Assembly (NCBI GenBank): GCA_964019165.1
Contig: OZ025276.1
Coordinates: 6,199,840 to 6,263,839 of the forward strand
Direction of reading: 5' to 3'
Length of the DNA: 64,000 nucleotides
DNA from: Mastigias papua
Taxonomy: Eukaryota; Cnidaria; Scyphozoa; Rhizostomeae; Mastigiidae
Shown here: positions 11,588-26,600 of the stretch, piece after piece
Layout: the number at the start of each line of letters is the position of its first letter
How positions within the stretch are numbered: the first letter of the stretch is position 1
The notes under the pieces: model-generated
Seen by the model: the letters and a program-made list of their open reading frames with translations, nothing else
Told to the model about the DNA's origin: nothing
Databases searched by the model: none
Position numbers and translations under genes: made by a program

Positions 11588-11628
11588 AATAGTAGCCCAA
11601 CACCGTCGACAAGCCTCTTTGCCATTTA

Positions 11629-11636
11629 ATTTGCAT
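11629..11636 (+). promoter_or_regulatory. Octamer (POU) motif upstream of FAM76
   Basis: ATTTGCAT matches the POU/Oct octamer. It lies 46-53 bp before the FAM76 start codon, in the only 94 bp left between the Harbinger element and the gene. It may fall in the promoter or the 5' UTR. Motif match only. Confidence 0.3.
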
Positions 11637-11681
11637 ATCATTATCTGAAAGGAGACTACGGTTGGTAACAAAAATTTTAAA

Positions 11682-14600
11682 ATGGCGAGTGCATCCAATG
11701 CGCTTTTCGCCTGTACCAATTGTCATTCAAAGCATCCTTTTCATGAGTTATCTTCAGATCAACAGCTTTGCAAGGTAGGTACCTTACTATCTTTTCTGTA
11801 GATGAATCTTTCTTTAGCACTCAAGTGCAGGAATCCAGAAAATCTATGGACTATCTGTGTGCTAGCCTATTGAAATATAGCGCCAGGCGCCCTGTATGTA
11901 TAACTGGTATTTACATCACGCAGTAATAGGAGCACTTCATGAATAGTAATTATCGAGAGCTATCGAATAGTGTATATTTATTGGGGTAGGCCTTCTACTC
12001 CTAGTAGGAGTTGATTAGGGCTTGACAAATTTTAAATATGACTATTGGGGTCTATTCCTCACACGCACTACGAGACTGTTGCGTTTGAAAATCATCTGCA
12101 CGCAGGAAGTAGGTATGATTGCACACTGAATGTCGTGGTATATGCAAGCGTACACCTGGCAACTCATTGGGGACTTGATCATCACCTCGTACTTGACTAC
12201 TTCTTCTTGGGGGACCCACCAAACAACTGGCAGTGATCAGAAAATTCATTGAATTTTTTTTAAAGCTGTTTGTGAATTGAAAGGTGCGTATTGTCAGGAA
12301 TTGTAGTATTGGATCTGGCAGCATTGTCTATAGATTAAATGATAGGATTATTTTTTGTTCCCATTTTTGCATTCCTGTAGATATGCCCAAGTCACAGCCA
12401 TCATAATGATAATGATGAAGTAAAAGTTGCTCTGAAATGTGTGCTATTCAATACAGAATTGTTTACTTTTCATTTCATTTTCATTTAATTTAATTGAATA
12501 TCTATATACATTATTCAGCATTTAAAGGGATAAATAGAAGTTTATATTTACAAAACAAAAACAAAACAAACAAATGTTGAACTGTTCTACCAGGAGGTCA
12601 TGTTTGGGGCTAGTTCATAGACTTTTTCTTTCTACATTAATTTTACTTTACTGACCCAAGAGGTAGGTTTTTATTATTTGTTTGAAAAGATAAGTAGATT
12701 CCACATTTCTTGCATCATTTGGGATATTATTCCAGACCTTTGTACTGAGATGTGAAAAGCTCTTTTCTGAGACTCCCTACCTTGGTTTGGGTATTTGCAG
12801 ATCGTTTATTGTGTGAGTTTCATATTTTGATATCTTAGTTCTTCTCATGATCTTTCCTTTAAGATTTTCTGGGCAAAATTCCTTAAGAATGTTGTGTACC
12901 AATATGGACTGGTCATATGTAGTAACTTTCTCAACATTTATCCATGTGAATGGTATCTGATCCTTAATAGGAGTAGATTCAATGAGGTAAAATGCCCTCT
13001 TCTGTATCTTCTGCAATGCGCAGAGCTTCTTTTGGGCAAATGGTCCCATATCAAGTTTCCATATATCAGGCGGCTTTCCACTAATGCTTGGAATATACAA
13101 GAAATGATTGTGATCGTGGTAGTATTTCTCTGAGTTTTCTGATTGAGTCGAGGCCAACTATCAGTTTTCCCTTAACTACTTTATAAATTGTTATTTCCAG
13201 GAGAGACTCTGATATATTGTTAAACTAGATATTTTGTTATGTTCGCTCCTATGATTTCATCTTTGTCAGTTTTGATATTACCAATTTCAGAGATTTCACT
13301 TACTTCTTTGTCTTTACCAATAAACATGTATTTGCACTTTGCTATGTTAAGACTTAGTTTATTTTGTCTTAGCCACTCCAGGATCCACTCTACCTCCCTT
13401 CTGAGGTCTTCTAAAAGTTGTAGAAGATTTTCACTACTAGAGGAAATACTTCTGTCAATGGCATACATATTAGGGTAGAATGTTGATAGGGACTTTTCAA
13501 AATCATTCATATACAGAGTGAACAGGAATGGTCCCAAACATGACCCTGTCTTGCAACTCCTGAACTCCTAGGTATGATTTTTACCCACACTTACCAAACC
13601 ATCTATCCAACTCTATATATAGGTCCACATATGTAGGAAATCACAAAGAACTAATTCACAGTTTACCCCTATATAGATGCTCTACCAAACAGTGGTCTTA
13701 TAGACTCTTTCACATATTGTGCCATATTTGATATTGTTCAATCGACAGTGCCTCACACTATCACTAGTAGTGAAGCCTCATTGTTTAAGGCATGTGATCA
13801 TATGTCTCAATGAGAATAGGTGGGAATTTTATTACATGCATCATTCTTGAAACTTGATTACACACCTTGGCATTAAACAGTGGATATACACTTACGTTCG
13901 AAAAGTATTTCACCACCTAGAACAAAATGGCGGCTAACAGCGGCCAAGGACCTAGTTTGGAAAAGTTACATAACAAAAATGTCGCGCTGTAAGGGCTTCT
14001 TGAATCTTTATTTAGGCGGGAAAAGATTCGTCAGTTTTTCAAGCTTCAAAGTGAAACAAACTATGCAGCTAAAACGATGTTTTTCTGTAGAAAAATTTGC
14101 GAGATTTTGAAACAATGCTATCTAAATTATGGGCCATAAATGTTCAAAGTAGGCATAGCAAATTAGAGCAGAATGAAGAGTTTTTGAATGCAGAAGCGTG
14201 ATATTCCGGCAGTTCAAGATGAAAATGTTTCAGGCCTAGCATTCGAAGTGAATTTTTGGCAAAATCGCGTTTGCCACTCAGAGCGAAAAGGTTTTAGTTC
14301 ATGACGCAGTTTCAGATGAGTTGATCTTGGAGATTCTACATGTTGTATGAAATAAGTCAAAGATTTATTAAAATAAGAATAAGGATTATCTAGAGAGCTT
14401 CATTGGCATATATGAAAAGTTTGATAGTAAACGGTACTAACAAGGCCAAATTTAACGCCTATGTTATTGTAAAAACGACATAAATGGAAGTTTACCAGAA
14501 TTACATGACCAATGGCATAGCAACATATCACTCACCTGAAACTGTTCGCGATCTAAAATGATATTATTCTGACCGGAGTGAACTAAGCAAGGAAGAATTT

Positions 14601-17600
14601 TTCTACTATCGCGAGGCTTCATGAATTCTGGCTCTAAAAGCATTAAAATATCACACTCTTTCTTCAGAAAATGAGTGTTTCTACTCTATTTTGTTATGCT
14701 ACCTTCAACTAATAAATGCCAAAAATTTTACAGCACTCCTTTAGTACAATTCCTATTATTTCCGTCAATATATCTCAGACTTACTATAAAATTAGGTTCA
14801 CTTCAAAGCCGAGGAAACGAAGAATATTTTCTCACCACTGAATACGGCGAGAGAACGCTATGAAGCACCACAATCATGCTATTTAGATTGTCAAGAGCTA
14901 GCACTTCGCTACTGCTAGCCGCCATTTTAGCAGGGTGGTGAAATACTTTTCGAACGTAAGTGGATAGTACACCTTATCCATCATATTAGTACTGACGGAT
15001 CTAGTTTGTAAAATCAGACCAATTTGGTATGTTTAGTGGTAATTTTTAAATTTCACCGTATCAATTATAAGAAAAATCATAAGCGATATATTTTGTTTTT
15101 TTCAGGTTTGCCGTAGTAAGCATCCATTAGTTTCGTGTAGTTTCTGCAGGACAGAGTTTCACCTCCTAAAGTAGGTATTTCATACTCTTTGTAATAAATC
15201 TTTATTGATACTCATTTGTGGGATCGTATTGCGCAATTCATGAACAGCGAAAATATATTTGTCACTGCTGATTAGCCTCTGTATTTGCGAAATTTTTTGG
15301 ATTTTAAGCAGATATCATAGTCTCATACTTACCATTCCTGACTGGTTCATTTCAATTAGCGTCTTTTTATGCATTTATGGAGGTTGGTTTCATTTTTTCT
15401 TCTGATTTGATTTGATTTGATTTGATATATTTAAGAAAGGTAACTCTTCAGCAATTGCTGTTTTTCAAGGGGCCCTTCATTTAAAAAATACTACAATAAA
15501 TACAATAAGTAAATTACCAAATATTCTAATGTTCATTCTGTGAAGGATTATCAGTCGAGACATATTTTAAGGTTTCCTAGGTACTGCGAAGGGATAAAGT
15601 CTACCCTTCTAATGACAAATAAATCAAAATGTAGTTTTGGATTTTTCTTCTGTCCATTGGATTTTTGTACATTGGTGGTTTACAAGTCAGTAACCCAGAT
15701 AAAGCCCATCTCCATTAAATTTACTTTTTAAATATAGGCTTCTTTCGTTCCTGTCATCTGCGAAAAATGAACAAATCCAACAGTTTTGTTCGATGGTGAA
15801 AAGCAGTAGTGGCCTTCAATTCAATTGTTTACATGTTGCAAATCTCAAAAGTGCGCCAAGTTAACTGAAAAACCGCGTCGTAACCACTGGCCTATTCTCA
15901 TTGGCTTACTTTAGCAATGAAATTCGTCCGATGAGCATTTTTTTTAAGTGTGAATGAGATTCAGTGTTCGGAATTCGGCGTTCGGATGCGAATTTTGAAA
16001 CCCGAATGAAGTGGCCTTTGCTCAACTTTGAAATAGGCCAGCTATCATGTCATATGCATGATCAATGCAAATACCCTAAAGGTATATTAGAAGCTATTGG
16101 AATGAAAGACGCATAAGTGAAGAACCCTAGCCTAACAGCCCTAAGATTGGACTTGTTCTTTTATGAACGTTACTGTACTCAATTTTCCTCAATCCTTTCA
16201 TCATGGAATTGTCTCACAATCCTGTATGTTTGGCTATAATGAAAATAAAGAACTGATTTTAGTTTATCATGAGACGATTCTACTGTTGATTGATCCATCC
16301 TCAGTTAGCGAGCTTTTAAATAGTTATATCTATATCTATTTGTCTAGTTGGTTAATTTCCCATTTGCTTTTGATTTATTTTTTAGAGCCAAATAAACGGG
16401 GGCACTTATTACTTTTAAGAAACTTTGCTCACCCCCAAGTTTACTAGCAATACCTCCCCCGCTTATTGATTTTCCTGTTTTCAATTCAAGCACGGCTTTT
16501 GTTGCCAGGAAGATCTTGGTCATAGCCCTAATGTTCGTCTCTACAAGATGGCATTATGATTATCTATCTGTACAAGATATACCTCTATAATTTTGACATA
16601 AATAAATACTGCATCGTAACTTTGGAAGTTCTTTTACTCTGTAGAGCTGAGCCTCCCCCCCCCCCTTATTAACACTCCACTTATTACATTCTTAAGCAAG
16701 AGCTCCCTCTGTTTATTGAAGTCTCCCCATGTATTTATGACTGAAGAGTGCATTGGTGCAAAAGACTATGAGCTGAAATGCTTTAAAGGGTAGCGTTAAT
16801 GATGTTGTGAAACAAGATTTCAGATCAAGTGTTGCTGAAACCTTCTAGGAGCTAGAACTGGTGCAACTTTACTGTGCAGAGTAACACTTTGCTGTCAGTT
16901 GAATGTGTTCAGTGGCTTAGGCGCCACTATTTGTGTTTGTTCAGTAGTTAAGTGAATTTGGGCCAAAGACGATTGTACGTTGCGCAGATTTGCCACAAAG
17001 CAGAAGTACCAGTCATTAGTTAACAGTAGCTTTTGTGATTTTTACATTTGGTCTGCTGTTGTGATCCTGTGATGAAATTTTGGTTTTTAGGAAAGTGAGC
17101 GAAAAACCAGTTTGCAAAAGATGTAATGAAAATTTTAAAGCTCATGGCCAGGTGACTTAGCACCCTTAACTATGATGTTTTAATTTATATATAGTTTAAT
17201 AGACAGGTACGATCGTAAATTTTCTGTTTTTGTTATAGTTTTATTCATTGGGAGAACTTACTTTTTATTCTTTTGTTGTGAAGTTGCATTATCTTCATCT
17301 CTGCATTATGGTTCACTATAATACAAGTTATGAAAAGATGACTGTATTTCATGGTAGATTTTTGTCACGTATCTTCTTGTATCTAATTTCATGAATGTCA
17401 TGTTCGCCGAGTAGATTCTTGTGTTTTGCTGCCTGCTTATTAGGCTTTGCTAATTGATTAGAATTCAGGAAAGATACAAACCTCTTCAATTGCTATGGTA
17501 TCATATCTATTTAGAAATATGTAGGTGTCTGTTCATATGTCATGCATAGATTTTGATTGGGAAATAGAAACGAAACACATTTTAGTAACTTTGCAGATTT

Positions 17601-20600
17601 TAGTAGTAGAGCTTCCAGCTAATATTTGTGACATGTGTATATTGTGTGTTTTTCTACTGTGAATATAGAAGTACCATGGAATATGATCTCTCTTGTAGAA
17701 TAATTTTTGTGATACATGACGAATCACTAGAAATGGCTTCATTGCTTGAAGTTAAATCCCCTATGTAATAGGATTTTTATTTATTTGAAGCCAAAAAGTT
17801 GCCAGTACTGTCACATACGAGCTGCATTTAAAGGATCAAAATGTGCGAATTGTGTGAAATCAGAAAAGAAGTATGGATCCCCTGTTGTGTGTGAGCAGTG
17901 TAGAGTTAAGTGTGCTTTTGCAAAAAGTGAAGAATCAAGAGCCAAGGTATTAATTTGAATTCTTTCTGGTCTTTATATTCATTTGTACGTTTATGTTCAT
18001 ATTTATGTTAAGTTGGTGTAAGACTATGTTCTGAGGCAAATCTTGTCATCCATGGGATTGAAAGGTGGCCCCCAACGCTCTAGCCAATAGTTATTGTAGA
18101 ATATATTCAGAAGGCTTTCCATTTAAGGATGCAAATGTACGTTGACTGAATAGCTATGACATAAATGTTATAAAGAGTCAGTTGTTAATAAGCTAATAGA
18201 CACAGTACGTATGATGGATAGGGAAGCTCTTCTAGTAAATGCTGTTGAAAAATCATTCTCCAATATATGATTTCTTACTTAATTTTTTCGATTTACTGAA
18301 ATAGCAATTGCGTTCTTTTGAATGAGGTAGTTCTTTTGCGAGTTTTTCTCGCAAGTTTTTTTTTTAAATGCAGTTGGGGAAGCTAACTATAACGGACAAT
18401 ATGATAAGATTCTGTTTGTACATGCATGACGTCTATCGTTCAGCAGTGTTTGAACCTAACAGATTTGCTTTAAGATAAGAGCAATGACAAGAAATAATTT
18501 TTTTCTAGTAGAATTAGTCATTCTGTATTGACAAATCCTGTGTTATTGGCGACAAGTTCGAGTTGAGAGGGTATTCCAGGTGACAATGTCACGGTAAAAC
18601 GTTTTGACTCACACTGGAGTCATTATCAGGAAAGACCTGTGGGTTTATACAGGCTAGAAAAATAATGGGATCAAAAGTCACTTGAAAAGGAAGCACCAGA
18701 GAGCTCGATTGATAAAGCCAGAACATGGGAGCATCATAGGAGGAACTATTGTGCAGGAATTTGAATAAACGTGCCAAATAAGTAATTAGCAGACATGTTG
18801 GGAAGGATACAGTATTCGAGAGTTTCTGGTAAAACAAACTAGGCACTCACGTTCACATAAAGTAAATTTTAGAAGTAGTACACAATGACTCCATTTACAC
18901 AATGCAATCTCAATACATTTCTCTACAGCATGATGTGCACCCGTATTCATACTGGCTTTAATTATCAGTTCATTAGTAAGTTTAGTGCTAACATTAATGT
19001 GTGTGTAAGCTTTCGGTGAGCTGGATGGTATGTTGTCAGATCGTCTATGATGTGTTCTCTTGATTTCACGATACACTGTCTTTTCCATGTGGAATCCATT
19101 TGATCCTTTCATCGCATTGTGACTGGCAGTTCGTTTTGATAGAATCCACCAGTATCTTTTTCAAATATCTGTACTCTTCTCTTGTGCATCATCAATCTAT
19201 CTATTTTGCTTTTCGCCTCGCGGGTTGTCTCAGTGAGGGAAGTTAGGTCTCAATCGCACTTCTCTTAGCTCTTCATCCTCTTCTTCTTCTTTATGTTCTC
19301 TATTCAACCCGTCTCCTTGTTGGTCTGGTATTGTTTGTTGATAGTGCTTTCTTTGTCCTGATTATATATTTATAAAGATTGTGGTTCTGCATCTGTGTTG
19401 CCTTTAACTTCTATCAAACTCTTTAGAGTTCTATCTTTCTCGCATCTTGTGGCATCTTCTTGTAAGATTTTGGTACTAATTATGGTTGTTGTCATATATT
19501 GTGTATCACATTTCCTCTATCCTTTCCGTAATTCCCTCCTTTCTTTTGCTCTTGTTCTTTTGTTTCTATCAATTTCATTTTCATTTCATATGCCTGCCTG
19601 CTGTTTGGATCCCATTCGCTGTGAAAAGATAGATTTTTCGTACGAGTTTGGTAGCAAGCCTGAAAAATTTGCTGTCCTGCAAAATTCTCTGTTTGTTTGG
19701 AAAAATTGCGTTTGTGCTTGTAGATCTTGTCCTCCGCAAACTTCCTCAATATATCCGGTACGATCCGGTACGAACCGGTACGATAGAATTGATGGCCGTA
19801 TGTAACAGTGCCAGCGAAATAGAAAGTTTGAAAAAGAAGTTGAAAATGGTAGCCTTCCTAGAATAAACAAACGAGGCCAAGAAATTTCAAAGATTTAGAG
19901 ATTGTGGTGCACATAGATGGACACAATGGAGATGGTGATTATGGTGATAGCTTATGTAATATATAAGTCTCTATACGATATGCCTACGTTTCCTTTACCT
20001 GTATTATGTGTCCAACTATTTTTCCTATCCGACATATAGTTTCAATACAGGATATATTAAGCTGCGTTATTTGAAGCTGCTACAGTCTTATTAGGCCGTC
20101 TCATCAAGCCTCTGTCCTCAAATGCGGCCTTTCATTGTTGCTGTCTAATTTAACGCATTATTTTACGGCTTGAATTATTTTCTCCTTTTCCACAGTCTTC
20201 AGAGCTGGTCAATGCTCATCCACCTTTCTTTCTTGCTATTCATAGTCTGTCGATATCTTTTTTGCTATAAAATGCATCATTTATAGCTATCATCCATTTG
20301 AGCATAAACTTTAGCACTTGGTGCCAATGCACCCGGCAAACTGGGCCTACTATGGTATAAAAGCGTCACGTAAGCAGAACGAACATACTTCGTAAGAGCC
20401 TCAGCAAAGCACAGACAATGTCTTTTCCTTAAAAAGCCCCTTATAATGATATCATTTGTTATTTTGATAAGATAGGACTTCTGACTTTTGCTCACCTGTT
20501 TGTTGACTTTGATTGCCAATGAATTAATATAGCTCAGCATTTTTGTCATACTTTTAGTGCACAATTTCAAGTCAGACTGAAATGCCTGGTAGAAGAATTC

Positions 20601-23600
20601 TCCTTTTGTAACGAGGACCTTAGCACTTGTTAGGTTCATAGGAAATTCAAATATGGAAAGGTACATTTCTACGTAATTAAGTAATGTTTCGCCAGTGATC
20701 AGGCTTATTCAATCTGAAAAATTACCGTTGTTCAATTGAATTGAAGGTTGATGGAAAGATCCTGTGTTTCCTGTGTACCATGCATTTCAGAAGGCACCAA
20801 CAAAAGCAGCGGAAACGAAAGAAGGAGAAAGTTGATCAGCACAAGATTCGTAATCATAACCACAAAAAACGAAGGTACGTGTTTAAGTTCTTAACCCGGT
20901 AATGCTGTTTTTTTTTCTATTCTCACTTATGGGCGTGTAAGAGAGAGCTATTTAACTGAAAATTTGGAATATCTGGTTATTCAGAGCCGTTTTGACTAGG
21001 AATTGTAGTTGAATAGATATCCAGAATTCAAAATGTTGGTTTACCTAGTTAATGTTGACCTCCACAAATCAGGCTTTCTTTATCTCTTCTGACTATCTTT
21101 GTTGTCCTATGTATCTTATTTACCTGTACTTCGCTTATCCTAACCTTTGAAACGCCGTTGTTGCTAGCAGTAATTTATTTTATGTGCTATTTGTATTTCA
21201 ATAGCAGACAGCCCTGACAAATGTAAGTCTGCCGTTTTCTACTACATTCGGCTCCTAGGCAAAATGTCCCATCTGACTATTTTTGGTAAGAACCATTTGC
21301 TTGCAGCTACTAATAACACAATCTTTGATAATGTTTAGTAACATAGTGTTTCCTGTTTTTACAACCATTCACTTTTTCACAGGAGAAATGGCTTTTTGAG
21401 AGGAAAGGAGCTTTAGTTAGATATTTCAAGTTGCCGTTTATCAGAACAGTTCCCTTAACTCTTGGATAAACGAGGTTGCACTATAGTTACTTTTGATAGA
21501 GGATCTTGAATTGCCCCTGTTGAGCCATGAGTCATGAAATGGGTGAACTGGAGATATACGAAGTTTCACTCTTAATGAAAGTACTAGTACCAAGATTTTA
21601 CTGTCAATTTACTATTAAGACTTTCCAGGCAATAAGCTTTTGATCCGCTGACCTTCTGTACTTCTTTTCCAAAGTTGGCATATGTTTTTCTTATCCTTGC
21701 TGTTTAATAATCTTCTTCTGTCCTTGGCCCTTCTTTGTCAATATTCTTTTGTCTTTTTCGTGGCCTAATTTATCTAATGGCTTTATTTCAATCAGGAGAT
21801 TATGTCATGAAATTCGCCAGGCTTAGGATACCTTCTACATTTCTTTCGGTTGTTCAAGCGCACTCTTTGCTCTAGCAGTATTGAAGCGTACACCACCAAT
21901 CAATATATTTTAGAAAAGACTATTGTCACAAACCAAATCAGCCCCCCCTGGAAAAGCTGAGTGTGGTATCCATAAGCCATTCTAATTATCGTATCTGATC
22001 CAACTTCTTGTGCACCGAAGCAAACTGGGCTGTCAGAGGTTTTGACTGAATTGATTCTGACTTTGTAGGAGTCTTGTGATAAAATTTATGATCAGAACGA
22101 CGACAAAGAGCGATATCTTTGTTTTTTCATTTTGAATTGTGACAGCTTAGACATAAAGCTAAGCACTATATGCATGACTTATAAGAAAGGCTTGAAAACA
22201 GCGACGTATTTGGTGGCATACAACAAACGTTTCGATAACTGGCTAGAGGGTGGCTAAAGTTACCATCACCAAGTTAAATTAGAGGCCTAGGACCATATAT
22301 TTTCATTTTTGTCTCATATGTATCCGACCAGTTCGATGTGTTTTCTTTTCAGATCATGAAGACCTTTAACGAGTTAGCATTAAAATTCTCGTATGAAACT
22401 GGTCGGTTAAAATGAGACTCAGAACTTTTCTTCTGATCAAGCCAGCAATCTTTTCTTTTTTCTTTTTGTGCTAGCGTTATCGGTAGTTTTATTCAGTCAT
22501 TTTGTGTCATCATTTTACTATCATGGCCTCGAGGTACACATGATTTACTGCACCCTAAGGTATTGTTTTTGTAGTATTATAATGTATTCTCGCTTCCTTA
22601 AATTTACCAATGCAGATTTTCTACCACTATGAGTTTTATCGTTAAAAAAATTCTTACCATCTCAAAGACAGTCTACATACTGGATTTATGCAAAATTTCA
22701 AAACTTGATATCATGAATATATTCATATTTTTTCTTTAAAAACGAAGGGAATGAGAAATTGAAACTAAAACACCACCACTAATAAAGAACTGCTAAGTTC
22801 AGATGAGCTGACGATTAAGATTATATTCATGTTGTACATTAATCGTTTTCAAAATTATTTTGAAACTAAATGCAACACATCATATTCGATCTTTACCAAG
22901 TAATTTTTGTTAGCAATCTTAATTTCATGTCTCAGATATTTTTCTCCAGAAACCACATAAACTTTATGCCTCCAATAGGTTCTTCCAGAACTCCCATTAA
23001 TTTGTTCCTCACAATATGATTTTTCGAGAAGACCGTTGATTTTTCCGCATTAGTTTTATCTCCTATTAATTTTGCAACCGCGTCAAGTTTGTGTAGTATG
23101 GTATGATTACATTTTGCAGGATCATTTTAGAAGACTAGCATGAAACGAGTTCTTCATGTAAATACATCAATATAAGTCATAACACAGGATATTCACACAG
23201 CACATAGTTCCAACTGTATGATGGAAGCTTTGAACACCATTTACTGTCTTATAGCCGGGCTATATGCTAAGCAATACAGGAATAGACAATAGATAAAATT
23301 GGCAGTAAATGTTAAAAAGTAAAGAGTAAGTAAAATAGAAATTTTCTCAAAATCAAATCTGATGTTTAAAACTATATAGGGAATGCGCATGTTTAGCTTC
23401 TTTTGTAAGATTATTCCATAGTTTAGTAGCGCGATATTAGTAGTTTAGCAGCATTTTTGTCCAATTTCAGAGGAGCTCATTCGTACCCTAAGGTCGTTGT
23501 TGACGTGTTTCTCAAGTTCCGTGAGGTACTTTCAAAGCTTCTTGAGAAAAGGTTGCACAAGTATTGTGTAGCCTGAGTATTTACAGACTTGATGGCCATG

Positions 23601-26600
23601 AGTTTCGAGTCTAATGAGATAAGTTGATGATTGAACTTCCAGCCTAAGCTCTTTATGAGAAAGCCTCCTGGGTCATCATAGCCACCATTTGTCGCTATTC
23701 AAGCTGCTCTGCTTTGGAGCCTTTGCAGCTGTGACCGTGTAGTAGATCCACTGCGATGCCATACAGAACAGCAATATCTAAACTGTGGTTCAACAATGCT
23801 AAAGTGCAATGTTTCTCAAATGGCCACGGGAGGAATTCTTTTAGCATGTATTAAAGCCTTTGATGCCTTGGAGGAAGCTACTTTGATGTGCTCCTTCCAA
23901 TCAAGACTATTGGCCACCTCAACCTCTATGTGTGTGATCTTCTCCACTACCTCCTGTTCACTCCCAGAAATCTTCAAACTAAGTTCCCTATCAGCACAGT
24001 TAAGGTTTATGTGCGTATGTTTTGTACCAATCAGCATCGACTTGCTTTTTGGCACATTCAATGGAAGCTTTTTGCCTTACATCCATGAGTTTAGAAGATT
24101 GAGGTCATTGTTGAAAGCAATATTTTCTGGCCAGTATCGTCAGCATACATGGAGACAGTGGACGAAACGTCTTTCTCTGGGATTCCTATTGATGGCCTCA
24201 TTCATTGAGCACCAATCCTCTAAATTGGCAAAGAATTAAATAATTGAAGAGATTTATTGAGCAATTTGTTTCTGTATTGAGTACAGTATATTATGCACTG
24301 TCTACTTTTGATGTGATACATGTATTTTGGTATATTATAATGATGTTTCCATGAATATTCTGCGTTTACGTCTCCTAGATCTATAGAGCACGGCGAATAC
24401 CAGGCTGTGAACGACATGAAGTCGAGATTAGCTGCAGTAGAGTCTGCTTCAACGAATCGATCAGCAAGTAACAGTCCAATGGTGTTTGGCCTTCAAAATC
24501 TTCAAGATAGGTTAATACTGATTTAAATATTTTGAAAATTGTGTGCAGTTACACTTGTCAGACAAGGCTGTTTTCATGAGTTGGGCGCTTTTTTCACGCA
24601 AATTGTAAAGATTGAGGTTCAAATTGTCTTCTTTCGCCTTTGGGCCACACTTATTTGTGCCTTGTACAATACAAGATTATTTAGACATGTTGAGATTGTG
24701 CTGTTCAATATACCGTATTTGAAGAAACTAGAGATGCTACACAGGAATGTCCTGTTGCTTTCTTCTCAGATAAGATCACCTTAAGAGTAGCCATCTGATA
24801 TATTCTTTTGATGCTTTTGCCATATAGTTGCCTTATGATAATTTTGTAGAGAAGGTAGTTTTCTAGTTATGTGCAACATTTATTAACTGTGCTAAAATTG
24901 TATCTCAAAATACGGAAAATTCCTAAAATGTTTTTATCCTTTTTCTTTCATAGCATTTCACCCAAAAGCATTACTGTAACAGCTCTATTAAACCTCGGTG
25001 GATTATTTGTTTTTTCCAAACTTAGAGGGGGCTTATAATAAATTAGAGTGGGGATTTTTTACTAGCACAAAGTAGAAATTTATACAAATGTTCTTATACA
25101 TTTTTTCGGCAATCTTTATAACAAAAACATTGCTAGCTGCAGCGTTAGCTTATAGACAATCAGTCAATTATGATGTTCTCAACTTCATCAAAATTATTTA
25201 GGTCAATTGTTAACCATGGGACATAATAGCAATATAGTAATATAATAAACTTACTTATAGTTGGCTGAAAGAACCAATTCAAAACTAGCATAGGCCAACT
25301 GTTCTTCCTATTTACAATGGTTTTTGTTGCCTCTTTGCACATTAAACAATCGCATGTGGATCCCGTGCAATTTTTCATTCTGTTTCTAAACTGTCTGTAG
25401 TCTTTGGCAGAATTTATCTTATCAGGGAGTGCATTCCAAAGCATACTTCCTCTAAGTTTCAGTGAATTGTTCTCGTATTTGGTAACTGGACGACATCCTT
25501 TATTCTAAGATGGTAGTTTATGGGTCTACGTTCATAGAGGTCCCACAGGAAGGAGGGAGTATCTAGGGTTAAAAATTTGTACGCCTCTACTAGCAGTTTT
25601 GGTAGGTTTCTTGTATGGTTTGTAAGCTTACCTCTCTTCTATAGAGGCTACTCAATGTTAGACCCATTATCATCTAGTAGCACTCTCATGGCACGTTTGT
25701 GGATTCTATTGATTTGGTCTTTCAATGATTTTCTATTAAACATCCAGATCAATGGACAATAATTAAAATTTGACAATATGAAAGAATTAAAAAATATATT
25801 CGTAATCAAGGCTTTAAGCAATCCTGTAGAAAGTTCTCACTTTGCTTGAAGTCTTTGTAGATTAATTCTACATGCTAATTGAAGTTTAGCTTTGAGTCAA
25901 TTGTCACACCCAATAGTTTTGCGCTATCAGTCATATTAATCACAATCCAGTTTTTGCCAATACGTAGCCTAGTGTCGTCTTTTAGACCTATGAACATTAA
26001 TTGCAGTTTATCAGGGTTTGCAGCCATATCGTTGTTTTTTGTACCATTCAATTGCAATTTTCATGTCACTCTCGATGTTTCAAGCAACGGAATCGAAGTT
26101 TTGCATTTAGATTCTTTTTGAGAAACTTCGTCCTCTGGGGTTCCTTCTAATGGATCAATATCGATGTCCTCAAGACAATAATGATGCTCAAGTAACTCGT
26201 TACTTGAGTCATGCTTAATACACATGATCTTATCATAATCATACACGTTACGAGGACTACTAAATGTGCATATTTTGAAGCTCTTTAGAATATTCTCACA
26301 ATCCGGACCTTGAATGCTAAAGGGTATGTTGAAGTGCCCTAGAGACATATGTTGAAGTGCCCTAGAGACATATGTTGAAGTGCCCTAGAGACATATGTTG
26401 AAGTGCCCTAGAGACATTAGATGAACAACTAAGAAAGGAAGCCTTGACTCTAAAGTATATTAAATTAGAAAATTGACGCATTAACAGTAAAACCATTATA
26501 AACTAATCACTAATTTCTGAAAGTTAGTGTCTTATTTCCTTTGCATCAGGGGGCTAAGAGGGGCTTATTTCCAAGATTTGCTTGAAAAGGGGTGATTAAT

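Noticed and set aside
18589..19112. Minus-strand frames as a Penelope-like element
   Set aside because: Some phrases look retroelement-like, but no RT or GIY-YIG motif can be read.
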